Below, one piece after another: positions 46,742 through 57,956 of a DNA stretch of 64,000 nt. Both the position numbers and the translations under genes were made by a program. Position 1 is the first letter of the stretch. Each line of letters begins with the position of its first letter. This DNA comes from Macrocybe gigantea. Its lineage: Eukaryota; Basidiomycota; Agaricomycetes; Agaricales; Callistosporiaceae. The notes beneath the pieces are model-generated. The model did not search any database and was not told the DNA's origin. It saw nothing but the letters and a program-made list of their open reading frames with translations. Location: positions 35,745-99,744 of the forward strand of contig SJRY01000226.1 of assembly GCA_011319805.1 (NCBI GenBank). Direction: 5' to 3'.

Positions 46742-48365
46742 TCAAAAGGAACCTCCGGTCACAGGTGCATTCTTTATGGCGTTAGCCGATCCACCGGTGA
46801 CGGTGTTCGTTCCCGTGAAAGACACGCCCTAGGAAAAAGCATGTCACACGCGAACAGACAGGTGCCAGAGACACGTACGTTAATCACCACGCCCGTTCCA
46901 GGAGTTCCCAATGTGCTAGGGTAGCTTTGATCGATGATGACGCCAAACGACGTAATACTAGATAGTTTGTTGTTCGTGTATGTGACAGAGCTAACAGTCG
47001 AGCCAGATGCAGTGGCATCCGTCTTAATGCGCAGTCCGTTGACGCTTTGAATGTAGCTTGTCGGACATGAAACAGTAAGAAGTCGGGATGAGGTACCTAT
47101 TTGTAACAGTGTTGCTAGAACTTGAAATAGTCACACCGGAGACGGTGACCCGGCTCGCAATAGAACCCTATGGCATGGATAGGAAATCAGAGGACAGACA
47201 GTTTTAGCCCAATATGGTACCCACGACTGATATCTCGTGGCCTCCAGAACAAGTATTGCCAGTAAAGACAATATTCGTTCCCCTGTTGATGGCGAGACAA
47301 TCATCTGCAAACGTCGATCATCAGCTTGGAGAATACCATCTCTTGCGGCGAGCCATTACCTTGATTCTCGACAACACTGTTCTGAATCCTGACATTGTTC
47401 GCTGACACATCAAAGCCGTCTGTATTAGCGCCAGCAGGCTTTCCTCCCGATTTGCTATTAGCGGCAGATCCAGCAGCTGGGCAATACGGATTAGAAGATG
47501 ATTAGGTAGACATGTGTTCCAATACCGTTGCTAACATGGACATTGCTGACGGCCAATGAAGAACCACCAATGGCGACGGCTCGTCCCGGTGAGTTGACAA
47601 GCTGTAAGTTTGAAAACGATCCACCCATATTGATGCGCAGCATAGGGTCCGGTTTCTGCACTCCGCCGTTGATACCTTGGCCATCCTAAATTGCAAGGAA
47701 ATATGCTTTCAGATTCCGAACAGAGAATGCAATTGACCTATCCAGTATTGGTCACCATTTCCGACCAAGTTGTGTCCACCTGTACTCCTTTGGTAAGGAC
47801 GTAGGCCGGATGCACTAAATCTCACCTCCGTCGACTACATTGGAAAACGGTTTTAAGTGAAACGAGAACCATTACAACGCCATGAATGCACGCATGTTAT
47901 TCCATTGCCAGTAATAGTCATGAGCGGGCCCGCCCAGTTCTGTTGAAGTGCTTTGAGTCGTCTTCAGCGCACGTCGAAGTCGGCCTTTAACACACCTTGA
48001 CGGCAAAGGTTATCTGACCCGTCAGGGTAACTGTAGCACCGTCAGGCGGCGCCAATGCAAACGTTTCTGCAAGGATGTTAGGTTGAGTTAAGTAGAACAG
48101 AGGGCCCGCTTACGCCCGGCGGGCACAGTGAAGCCTCCAATCTATGCAGCGAGATGTCAGTTGAGATACAAAGGCGCAGGTTACGACATACCACAATCGT
48201 AGTGCATTGCTCCGCGGAGGCTACATCTGCCAAGGATTGTATTTGGCCCGTGCACCGTTTCCCGATCTTTCGTGGTGCATTCTGGGTGACATTCAGATGA
48301 TTCGCGCTCGCAGAGACAGACAACAAGGCTAAAAGAAAGAGGTAGCTCAGCATCCTGACACGCAA
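46742..48365 (-). CDS. secreted polygalacturonase, GH28, with irregular features
   Basis: Hydrolyses pectin (alpha-1,4-galacturonan). Signal peptide [17 protein letters not shown], then many exons: [67 protein letters not shown] (catalytic NTD), [14 protein letters not shown] (DD), [11 protein letters not shown] (His present, GHE instead of GHG) and [12 protein letters not shown] (RIK). The C-terminus ends [20 protein letters not shown], shorter than usual: the Cys pair block VNCGSGxCTGTW is absent. The donor after QYW reads ATAGGT instead of GTAGGT, and the preceding exon junction is one base off phase. So it is either error-affected or an early pseudogene. TATAAAAG lies ~30 bp upstream of the start. 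Confidence 0.75.
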
Positions 48366-48995
48366 ACTACAACATGCTGTGAGCGTTCTTTTATACGTTT
48401 AGGTGCGAGAAATTTCCCGATGAGCAACGATAGCCAGCCATTCGCATCCGTCGCTGAAGAACCTGCGACCTGGATTGACTCCGTGCGACTGCGATGCAAC
48501 AGTATTGGCGGCGAAAATACAATGATAGAAATAGCATCATCTATTTCTGGAGCACGATATCTATAGAGGAACACGGGCCGGCCAGCAGGATGTACAGGCA
48601 ACATAACATCCGAGTCCGAAGGCCATCAATTGTTGCGCGAGTTTTTCAGGTCATTCGTCCACGAAAGACACGTCAGGTGGCGTACTTGGAGCGGTCCGGC
48701 GGTTCTGTAAAGCCATCTTTCAGGATTCTTCCATACAACAGGATCTCAAGTGCAGAGACAGTTGGAGAAGGAGACGATGATTTAAAAGAGGTCTGGAAGA
48801 ATGTGCCCCATCACGTGGTCGTGGAGAAGCTCGGTCCAAGGAATTGGGCGTAATTGCAAGAATACCATTCATCTTCATACTTTTCATTGACGTTTATATA
48901 CGAGGACTATAGTCGAATTCATCTCAGAACGCTGATGGAACATCAGTTCTCCGGGCCCTTTCAGAAATGGCGATGGCGACTCATGCGTCGTTTCG
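48366..48995. other. intergenic
   Basis: Promoter of the polygalacturonase gene and 3' end of the THI20 gene. A rightward frame at 48494-48853 has no family features and is not called. Confidence 0.4.
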
Positions 48996-51093
48996 TCATG
49001 CAGCGGCCATGGCGGCATCCCAGAAATCGGTTTCAAGTTTGGTGCACCGCTCCCATACTTGTCTCCACTCGCTGAGACGCGATGGTGAGGGCGGATCATT
49101 CGCTGCCCGCGATTCTATGACATCTGTGGAAGAATACGGCAAGTCTTTATCGAACGCTAAGCGAAAGAAACGCACGAACCTAATCCAACCTTAACAGCCT
49201 GTTGGTAGTGTTGGCCAGAGTAGTCCTCAATCCACTTTTTGTATGGGTTTCCTTCAATCTTCACCCAACCGTTTGGTTCTTGGGACCGTTTTTTCAGCCA
49301 TAATCCGACCTCTCCGTAACCCAACAAACAGGCTAGAAGGGCCATCAACAGTTTCGTACTATCCCCTGACGCGCAGTGAATCTTTGGTATCTCCATCGGA
49401 GGAAAATCGAACCTTGAAGACCCATGTCAAGGAGGTATGCGCCGTAAGCCATCGTCGCAGGCTCTTCTGGAGTCTTGTCCAACTCCTCCTCGCTTACACC
49501 GAACGAGAGACAAAACGCTCGATGTGTGTCGATTTCGCGGATGATATAGAGTATTGTTTCTGTTGCGCTGTGGATCGCAGCGAACGAAGACGATTTAGCA
49601 GCTAGTAATCTGTTGGGGGCCGGATAATCAGAAGCTGCACTCATCAGGAGAAAAAGGAGAGGCCACGCTCACCCATAGGCCCGAGCATAATATTTTAGAT
49701 AATGATAGTCTTGTCTGGCTTAAGCGTTAGCTAGATTAGCACGGGAGAATCGCCGGGACCATACTTCATAAAGTATAAGAACGCCTTAGATGAAAGGGTG
49801 CCACGTCCGAGCAGCTTGACGAAATCGTGCTCGACGTACTGCTTCCATTCCTTTGCATTTCGTTGGATCAACCACTGAGTGAACGGGTACGGATCATCCT
49901 TAGTAGGGCTAGAAACACCAGCCCTTTAAGCGTTCTTGTCATTAAGCATGTGCCGAAAACGTGCCTTGGGATAAGGCGTGGTGATAGAGAGTGCAAGTGA
50001 TTGAGTGGACCATGTCCCTGACCGATAGGTTGAGCGTTCACGATACCCAAATACGTGTATATCACGGCCTGTTCTACAGCTTCCTCCACTTTCCTATTTC
50101 ATCAGCAAATATGCCTATCACTCGACAGGGCAGAGCACATGACTCACACTCTGCGCCGAGGGCCAGCTCGGACGCAATAGCACTGCTGAGAGTGCAACCC
50201 GTTCCGTGGGTGCTTGAGGATTCGATTCGAGGACGGATATAAAGCGTGAATTTTTTGTCCCGCTCACAGAGCACGTCAACCACCAGTTTGTCGGCTCTGA
50301 AGCCAGCTCCATTGACTAGCAAGATTTCCATATTCTCGTCAAGGAGGCCGTAACGAACAATCCGAACATCGGGACGTTCACTGCAAACGCGGATGACCTC
50401 AGTCATATCTGTGACGACGTGACCGCCTTTTACGAGTACCGCAGAAGATCCGAATTGCAGCAGTTTCTCAGCAGCAGAAAGCATGTCCGTAACGTTTTCA
50501 ATCTGCAATGGTTGTCCCGACTCGGAAAGCAGAAGTTCCGACTCTGATTTGTTCGGAGTGATGAGCGTGGCAAGGGGAAAGAGCTCCTCAATCAACGATC
50601 GCACTGCTCGCAGCTCCAGCAGATTGTGTCCAGAGGTGGAAACGCAAACTGGGTCACAGACCAGATTTGGAGGCAATGTGCCAGCGTAATGTTTCTTGAG
50701 AGCACCGACCACAGCTTTGATATTCTTCTCGTCGTAGAGCATGCCAGTTTTGATTCCCTGGGCGGGTATATCGTTCAAGATGGAGGCAATCTACAGACCT
50801 CGTTGATTGAAAAAACGTCGTCGTGTTCTAGTTATGAATCACCGACTGACTTGCTGCTCGACAAATTCCGGTGGAGACGGGTGTATAGCCTGAACACCGG
50901 TGGTATTCTGCGACGTGAGCGCGGTTATCGCGCTTGTCCCGTAGCATCCGTGAGCCGCGATCGTTTTGAGGTCTGCCTAAAGGTAGCTGAGTCCGAGTGG
51001 CGGAAAAAGCAAGTCGGGAAGTACTTGTATTCCTGCACCGCCGCTCGAGTCGGAACCTGCGATGGTCAGAACAGATACAACTGGCCCAGCCAT
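48996..51093 (-). CDS. THI20: THI20-type bifunctional HMP(-P) kinase / TENA thiaminase-II-like protein
   Basis: Makes HMP-PP for thiamine synthesis and salvages pyrimidine (cytosolic). About nine exons, in phase. N-terminal ThiD kinase: VSVLTIAGSDSSGGAGIQ|ADLKTIAAHGCYGTSAITA, VCDPVCVSTSGHNLL, ITPNKSESELLL, SAVLVKGGHV and STHGTGCTLSSAIASELALG (GTGC anion hole). C-terminal TENA/THI-4 domain: GPLNHLHSLSPRLIP, FVKLLGRGTLSSKAFLYFM, QDYHYLKYYARAY, FAAIHSATETILYIIREI, LLACLLGYGEVGLWL, NPYKKWIEDYSGQHYQQAV and LSEWRQVWERCTKLE. Fusion of the two domains in one chain is the yeast Thi20/21 layout. Confidence 0.92.
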
Positions 51094-51327
51094 ACTGTTA
51101 GCTCGACGACAGCCTCTCCTGCCGGATCGTGTAGGATCACACCCACATATTTGCATCTAAGGACGTTGCCAAATAGATTGCCGACAAGTCGGCATGCTGC
51201 TCCATTATATTGCTAAAATGTGCGCCTATGTACATGACGGAGAAACCCCAAACCCAGGAAAGAAAATGTGGCAATTTTGAAGAAATGTATGGCGAAGGCG
51301 TTCATGTGAGAGGGAGCTTCCTGCAAT
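51094..51327. other. short spacer, left flank of the transposon
   Basis: The leftward strand reads FSVMYIGAHFSNIMEQHADL, which may belong to a gene split by the transposon (see findings). It also contains the THI20 promoter. Confidence 0.3.
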
Positions 51328-51353
51328 AGGGTGTTTCAAACCAGCCATTTTGA
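51328..51353 (+). repeat. left terminal inverted repeat of the Harbinger element
   Basis: Begins AGGGTGTTTCAAACCAGCC and is preceded by the AAT duplication at 51325-51327. Confidence 0.8.
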
Positions 51354-51600
51354 GACCCATTTTGGTCTTCCTGTTGATGTCCATTTTGACGATTTTCGCG
51401 TGAAATCTTGAAAAATGAAATCCAAAATGAAGGCCAGCAGGGGCTCAAAATGGGCTACTTTGAAACCCCCCGACTTGAAAATCATTCGAAATGGAGTCCA
51501 AAATGGATTCTACCTTTCACGGCAGCTGACCGGCAGCTTTTTTTTTTCGAACTCCGTTTCTGTCCTGTCCCAGTACACTGTCAGCGCTATCGCCGTTGTT

Positions 51601-53176
51601 ATGCCATCCATTCCCCTTCGCCGCAGACTGCTCGAAGAGCTCGACGACCTGGACCGATCTGTCAAGCGCGCTAGGATCGAAAGGTATCTTGAAGACCTTC
51701 AAGTTACAGATGATATCCCTAGCCTTTCATCAGATTCCGAGTCAGACCGCAGCAACTCATCGCTTTCCTCCTTGTCTGGCCTATCCAGTACCAGTGACGC
51801 TACCACTTCCGATGGAGCGTCTACATCCAATCCGGATACCTCCAGCAATTGTTCCGACATCTCTTTCTCCATATCCGAGCTCGAGGACTACTGGTACAGT
51901 GTCTTCGATGCCGAGCTCAATGCTCTCCGAGAAGAGATCCTAACAACCCGTGTCCTGATGCCCAATCCTCCAATCAAAAAAATTCCTCAAATTCAGCTTC
52001 TCGATGAATGGAGAAAAGGAAACCCTGATCAGTATCAAAGCAAGGTTCGCGTCGACCCAGCCACGTTCGATGGGATCCTTGCAAAAATAGACCACCACCC
52101 GATTTTCCATAACGACTCGAACTCGGTGCAAACACCCATCGCCACTCAACTCGCTGTCTTCCTCTTTTGGGCAGGGCACTATGGAAATGCTGCGACGCCC
52201 GAGGCTATTGGTCACTGGGCCGGGATGAGCTCGGGGTCAGTGGTCAACTGCACCAACCGTATTTTGGTGGCTTTGTTGGCCTTGCATGACGAATATGTCC
52301 ACCTTCCGACGGAGCATGAGAAAGAACATGCAAAAAACTGGGTCGCGGCACAGGTGTGTCCGGAATGGCGAAAGATGGCACCAAGTTTCCGCTTTTCCAA
52401 AGGCCAGGGCTACACGGAGATACATGGTTTGATAAGAATAAGAATTATTCTATGGATTGTCAAGTAAGTAGTTCTTCTAGAATCTGATGTTTCGTTTTCT
52501 CACTCTGAGTAGCTTGTGATTTTGCCAGATTCTCTTCAGATTGTTGACTATGCACTTGGTCATACAGGAAGTGTCCATGATTCCTGGGCATTTCGCAGCA
52601 CCCGAGCATTCAAGGAACACGAGACAATTTTTGCGGACGGAGAATGGATGTGGGCTGATTCTGCGTATCCAGCTGAACTCTGGTCTGTATCGCCATTCAA
52701 GAAGCCAGTTGGTGGCGAGCTTACTCCGAACCAACGGACGTTTAACTATCACGTTTCAAAGGTGAGTGAATGCAGTCGTTTTTATAATCGATACCTCAGT
52801 ATTGACTTACTAGGTTCGGATATGTGCGGAGCATGCTATTGGGCTTCTGAAAGGACGATTCCAAGCTCTTCGAGAGCTCTGAATACAAATTGATACGCAA
52901 AAGCGCCACAGATGGGCTGTGTTATTTGTTCGGTATTGTATTATCTTGCATAACCTCATAATTCGTCTTGAAGGTGATGATTATGATATGGATTTTCGAG
53001 AAGAGCTATTGGAGCAAGGGCAAGACTATGAGCCTGCTTACGAGAGTGATAACACAGGTGGAGATGACGAAGTTCGCAGAGCACGACAGCGTGTTGAGAC
53101 TGTTGGTCATCGCTTTCGAAGACAAATCATGGAACGTCTATTCAGTAGTCCAACTAGTGGTGCTGTCCATAGATAG
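51601..53176 (+). pseudogene. Harbinger DDE transposase, inactivated
   Basis: The start at 51601 (MPSIPLRRRLLEELDDLDRS) is preferred over an upstream in-frame ATG. A Ser-rich acidic region follows, then a helical region (GHWAGMSSGSVVNCTNRILV) typical of HARBI1-like nucleases. Catalytic residues are recognisable: first Asp in DGTKFPLFQRPGLHGDTW, second in HTGSVHDSWAF, Glu in VRICAEHAIGLLKGRF. Two lesions are visible. Upstream of DGT the frame is broken and the usual ~5-residue linker after CPEWR is missing (near 52370). A TGA replaces an expected Arg codon after FQALREL (near 52880), as from a C-to-T change. Introns (GTAAGT near 52466, GTGAGT near 52762) remain canonical. Confidence 0.8.
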
Positions 53177-53223
53177 GTGTCGTAAGCTAGGTGTAACCCA
53201 AGTTCTAAACTTCTACCACTAAA

Positions 53224-54737
53224 TCAAAAATTGGTATGCGAATCATGGCCGCTTGGTGTCGGGAGGAATAAGCCTGAGCTTGTTTCTGAATCCACATTAG
53301 TATCATGAAACGTGAAAGGAGTTTGATGCGACATTTGTGTCTGCTGGCTTGGACCAGCAACTACCAGTTGTTGCATGCGAGCCAGTTCAATTTGCAGGCG
53401 GATCATGCGTTCTTGATGCTGATGTTCCTTGTCTTGTAGACGCTCTTTCTGAAGAAGCGTGCGCTCTTCAGCCTGGTAGCGAAGCTGCTGACACTTTTGT
53501 TCATGTTCTGCATTTAATTTCTGGCATTTGACGTCTAGCGATGCAGTCTTATAAGTGAGCTTCTGCTTTGTAAGATTGACGAGCTTTGCATGAGTAATCG
53601 CCTCATCCTGTATACTGTCAACACGGCCACGTTTAGAGCCTGACAACTTCTTCATTCCACGTTGTGATACTGGTTTGGGAGCAGTGCTGATTGATGAGAC
53701 TGATGTTGAGCGTGAATAAGAGAAGCAGGAATTAGCTGCAAATGAGGAAGTATCGCCGGAGTCCAATACTGCATCTGATGTCTTGTTCTCAGAACCGAGA
53801 TTATCCTAATATGTTTTGAGCGAATTATAGATGAAGAGCTTGATCAGCAACTCACATCGTCCTCAGGGTCTTCTTCCTTTTCTCCAATCAAGGCTGGAAT
53901 GTCACGATCACTATCCATCGCCTCTTTGTCACTCTCTTGACTCTCGTTGTCCGGGCTGATTTCCGTAGACTGATAAAGCAATTCCATAGCCTCTGCTTCG
54001 AGATTCTGTCCAGGTTCTGATGAAACTGTATATGGATTGAAATTGGGAAGCGTTCTCCAAAAACCATGGAGACGCTGCCAGTAGGGAAACTTCTCAGTGA
54101 GCTGGACTGAATTTCTAGTAAATAAAAGTGAATAGGATATAGACGAATGACAGCTCACCAATTTGATTTGACAGTAGTGATCCTGGTGTGATATCCTCTA
54201 CTTTCAAACCTGCACCTGTTTGACCGATGGTACAATTGACTTCACGGTACTTTTGCTTCAGCCTAACATCCCGAATTTCAGCGAGCATTGCCTTAGACAA
54301 AGTGAAAACACGTACGTTCCGATTCTATTCTCCACTGACTTGACATACTTGTCCGGATTAGATTTGTAGTCGTCCCGGATGGCCTTGTTGGCGTCTTGTG
54401 AGAAGACAAACTCGGCGATTTTTGCATGAAAGGCCGTCTTTGTACCCTTGGCTACATGCTGTGAGCGGTTTTCTTCCTTGGCGTCTTGGGCTGAGTCAGA
54501 AAACAGCTTTTGACGATCGGCTGGATTTTGCTCAAGCCAGTCCAACAAGCGGTCCGTCCGAGTCGGGTCCTTCTCCCAGTAGATTTTTGGACCTTTCGTG
54601 GTAACTTCCTTTGGCGTTGCTAAGGTCCCACCATCAACAGGTGTAGTCACAGCATCGGACCTCCAGTTGCACTGTCCCTGCGAGCTGGGAGCTGAGGAGG
54701 AGGATTTGTTTTTGGATTTAGCCCGTTTCTGTGCCAT
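53224..54737 (-). CDS. second protein of the Harbinger element (DNA-binding/coiled-coil accessory)
   Basis: Convergent with the transposase. Starts MAQKRAKSKNKSSSSAPS at 54737. A compact helical domain follows (IYWEKDPTRTDRLLDWLEQN, FHAKIAEFVFSQDANKAIRD), in the position of the Myb/SANT-like protein that accompanies Harbinger transposases. Later exons give KQKYREVNCTIGQTGAGLKV, FPYWQRLHGFWRTLPNF, an acidic linker, a nuclear-type basic patch (SGSKRGRVDS) and a coiled coil (CQKLNAEHEQKCQQLRYQ). No stop codon was seen inside the exons, so this gene looks better kept than the transposase. Confidence 0.65.
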
Positions 54738-55003
54738 ATGCTCGGAAGGATGTCAAGCAACGAGTCGTGGTGGTGGAACAAGGACACGTCACGAAGATCC
54801 ACGTTCTTGGTCCCTAGAAAATTGAACTCCGCATGTCTGATAGTCCTGCCAGGTAGTCCAACAGGAGAGACAAAATGGCCATGTTGCGCAAAAGGACCTT
54901 CGTCGTCCATTTTGATGAAAACATCCATTTTGGACTTCATTTTCGTTCTCATTTCGGTCAAAATGGAATTCATCAGGAGATTCAGAATGGGGTCAAAATG
55001 GAT

Positions 55004-55029
55004 TCAAAATGGCTACTCTGAAACACCCT
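55004..55029 (-). repeat. right terminal inverted repeat of the Harbinger element
   Basis: On the minus strand begins AGGGTGTTTCAGAGTAGCC; followed on the plus strand by AAT at 55030-55032. Confidence 0.8.
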
Positions 55030-55360
55030 AATGTGACACATCCAAGCCGCCGTCCTGGAAGGGGAATAAGTACCAGGGATTGAGCACGTTAATTGGAACA
55101 CTGGCATGCTTCCCGAAGGCCATACGGAATCATGCTTATCCGGTAAGATTGGCTGTCCGGTAAATGTATTTTTGACGCCAACATGCTCGACAGCAGCGAC
55201 GACGTCAGTCCATTTTCCTGTGAAGGCCTCTTGTACATATCTTCAAAACTCGGTGAACAAAGCTGAACCGATGAGAGAAGCAAATGCCTGCCTTCGGAAT
55301 GTTGACTTACATCCAGCATTATGAGGGATTTGCACTGGCAAATACTATACTCAAACAAAT
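55030..55360 (-). other. coding-like remnant next to the transposon
   Basis: The minus strand reads RQAFASLIGSALFTEF, a stop, then YVQEAFTGKWTDVVAAVEHV and KNTFTGQPILPDKHDS. The remaining sequence reaches the transposon end in frame with DGGLDV. This is probably part of a host gene interrupted by the element. The family is not recognised. Confidence 0.35.
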
Positions 55361-55831
55361 CGCAAATCGTACCACTATGTGCACCTGGAGGTACATCGGC
55401 ATAAATGTCCGAGCTTACTTCGGACAGTCCAACTCACCTTCCAGTAGCCGAGTAACATGCTAAGGTCCTTTCAAGAGCGACGGTTGGTACGGGCACAATA
55501 CTTATGGATCTGGGCTGTACGCTTAGCGGTTCCAATAGACCGTTATCCCCTTATTTCTACGGCTACGACGTGGCTGGCATGTTGTGGTGACCTTGCGACA
55601 TCGACAGAGCGGGGGTGAAGTGATCCGATTGTGCTTTCGCTGCAGATTATGAAGCTAAGTTGCAGACCATCCAGGATTCTGAGGCAGAATCAGGATGTTT
55701 CGCGGTGACGGCGTTGCACGAGAGTTCTCAACGATAGTTGACAGTCGCATATATCCTGTATGCAGAAACATGATGTCAAATGATTTGAGATCTCGATACA
55801 GGGAGGAGATGGTGAGAAGTCATATCCTAAT
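55361..55831. other. intergenic
   Basis: No supported gene. Confidence 0.35.
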
Positions 55832-57082
55832 TCAATTGATCGAAATGGAATATGCATTAGTAGTAAGGGTTGCGCTTCCTGAACGAAGATCAGAGGCGCG
55901 AACACCACGCAAGGAAAGAAAATACGAACCAACAAACGGCTCGGTCCCGGCCTGCGCCTGGACTAAGAATTGTGAAGATGGGACGCCTTGGTTTTGAGTC
56001 AAATAGGCTGTGTCGAAAATCATCTGAGCGTCATTCTTTCATGTGAACACAAGCACTTACTGAAGAAGGGCTTGAGGTCGGAATTGAAGTTTGTGATTTC
56101 GTTCGGGGCGACAAAGGAAAAGACAACCCAGTTGGCAACATTCCCTCTGAACAGCCTCCAGTTGACTCCGTTGACGCTAAGCATTGTTCAAAGTTCGTCT
56201 CGAACAAGGTCATCGGCAAAACTTACTTGCCGTGGCGATTTGTGACCCGGCAGGTCCAGCCCTAGCATGGCGAGCCATGAGTCTCTAAGCTTTAATCACA
56301 GATGATTTCGTTCTAACCCTCCGCGCGTGCTCAACCAGACCATTCTGAAGGCAGAGAAACATTAGCAACAAAGCCTTGGCATCGAGAAGATCGATGCACA
56401 TCTCAAAAGTGGAGGTCGAAGTTGCGCCTCCCGAGTTGGCGACATTCGAGAGCCATAGGTCGTACGAGACGTCCGCGACCAGATTGGAGGAAGCGGAGGA
56501 ATAGGTCCATGACCAGGAAGTGGGAATGGAGCCGATGGAGGAGATCGTCTTTCCCAGCCCGACTCGGAGATCCAGGTTCGAGTCTGAAAGGGTGAGATGC
56601 CCACCTAATTAGGGATAAAAACATTGATGTATTTACAGCTCTTGACTTGAGACGGCGCTAGATGGAATGGTCAGCATCTGAGAGCGGTGCATTTTACAGC
56701 GACTTACCTCCCGCCCAGTTGTATGTTGTGTGCCAGGTGATGGTGTTGCCGTTGACGGCCGTGACTTGAGAGCTTTGTGACCCTGGACAAGTATCAGGAC
56801 ATCAAGGTTAAGTGATTCATGAGTACCAACCGCTTGTCGCCGAAGCTTGTCCCCATAAGTTATTCTCGAGAATGAAGCGCCCATTATCCTAACCAGACGG
56901 GCGTTATTGTTATGGAGTAAAATCAACAGTGTTTGCCTCACCTCCGATTCTGTGGCAAATTGGGCCGTCAAAACGGCGCCTCGCTTCTCTAGTGCTTTGG
57001 TCTCGCTGAGAGGGGATGCTAGTGCAGAGCCTAGAGAGAACGCGACTAGGAAAATTTGGAATGCTTTGATGAAAGCCATCAT
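55832..57082 (-). CDS. secreted GH12 endoglucanase / xyloglucanase (copy 1)
   Basis: Retaining beta-glucanase acting on cellulose or xyloglucan. Signal peptide [20 protein letters not shown] and a KR pro-site (ALEKRG). Exons then give [82 protein letters not shown] (nucleophile Glu in FEI), [34 protein letters not shown] and [15 protein letters not shown] (acid/base Glu in TEPF), ending SISIN. The FEI motif is split by an intron (donor AT|GTGCAT). One A seems missing at the SQIATA-NVNGV junction near 56220. TATAAAAT lies ~55 bp upstream. Confidence 0.85.
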
Positions 57083-57956
57083 GCCGATTTACTCTAGGAC
57101 GGAATCTAGGTGGAGGGAACATGTATTGCGACTCATTTTATACCTTTTGCGAGCAGGAGCAACGGGCCGTCGGATTCGTCTTGCATATCAGGTGCTTGGT
57201 ACCGCAAATTTCTGAAGGCACGGGTGGAGAATTCCAGGAGGACTGCGCGTATTGGACTGGGAGAAAATGTGTTGCCCTGGTGTGATGCTGAGAAAAAGCC
57301 TCTAGCGTATGGAAAAGACATGCGATACTTGTAGAGGAAAGCGAATGAGATGTCAATATCTAAATGCACCGAATGGGGTTGTGACTTGCGTGGCGATGCG
57401 GTCTGGGATCCTCGAAGCTTATTTGGGAAGAACAGCCATCTGGCCTGATGGGCACCATGAAATAAGTTGCCCCACGTCCCCGTCATTACACGTAGAGGTG
57501 TGGGGCAGAAAAAAGCGAAGTCTGTGTAGGTGATCCAAGAATACTTGTAACTACCCATAAAGACTTCAAGGGCATGAACACTAAGACACGTAGCTCTTCA
57601 ACATACAGGCCACTGGCGGAGGCAAAACAGAAGACAAGACGTACTTGGAATAAATACCCCAACTCATTTCCGTCGGTCCGATTCTCTTCATCCATGGATT
57701 GCAAAAGACTGTTCTGTTCTCACCGTATGACGGTGGGGACTTCGGTTCGACTATTGAGCTAGCCGATGGTGGAGGCGGTGAATTAGCCACAGACGCGTGC
57801 ATTACATAAGTGAAGCGAGTTTACTGAAAGAAATATAAAGGTCACCGTCACTCTTTGCACCCTAGACGCGTGTCTCAGCACGTTGTTCTCCTTCCTTCAT
57901 CCTCAATCTACACCGCTCCTTTCATTCATTTGCTATATAAACATCAGATTGACACG
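57083..57956. other. divergent intergenic region
   Basis: 870 bp between the GH12 and TPR-CCCH genes. Only short frames occur; a TATAAAAT element at 57133-57142 faces the GH12 gene. Confidence 0.4.

Larger units (their letters stand above)
51328..55029 (+). mobile_element. PIF/Harbinger-type DNA transposon, 3.7 kb, decayed
   Basis: Both ends start AGGGTGTTTCA and continue with AGCCATTTTGA; about 22 of the first 26 positions agree as an inverted repeat. The three bases outside each end are AAT, a 3-bp target duplication as expected for this superfamily. Inside are two convergent genes, the usual Harbinger pair: a DDE (HARBI1/DDE_Tnp_4) nuclease on the plus strand and a second DNA-binding-type protein on the minus strand. 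Both ends carry many CCATTTTG/CAAAATGG subterminal copies, probable transposase-binding sites. Confidence 0.85.

Noticed and set aside
48494..48853. Rightward 119-codon frame between GH28 and THI20
   Set aside because: No family features, no promoter support; charged composition but no conservation that I can recognise.
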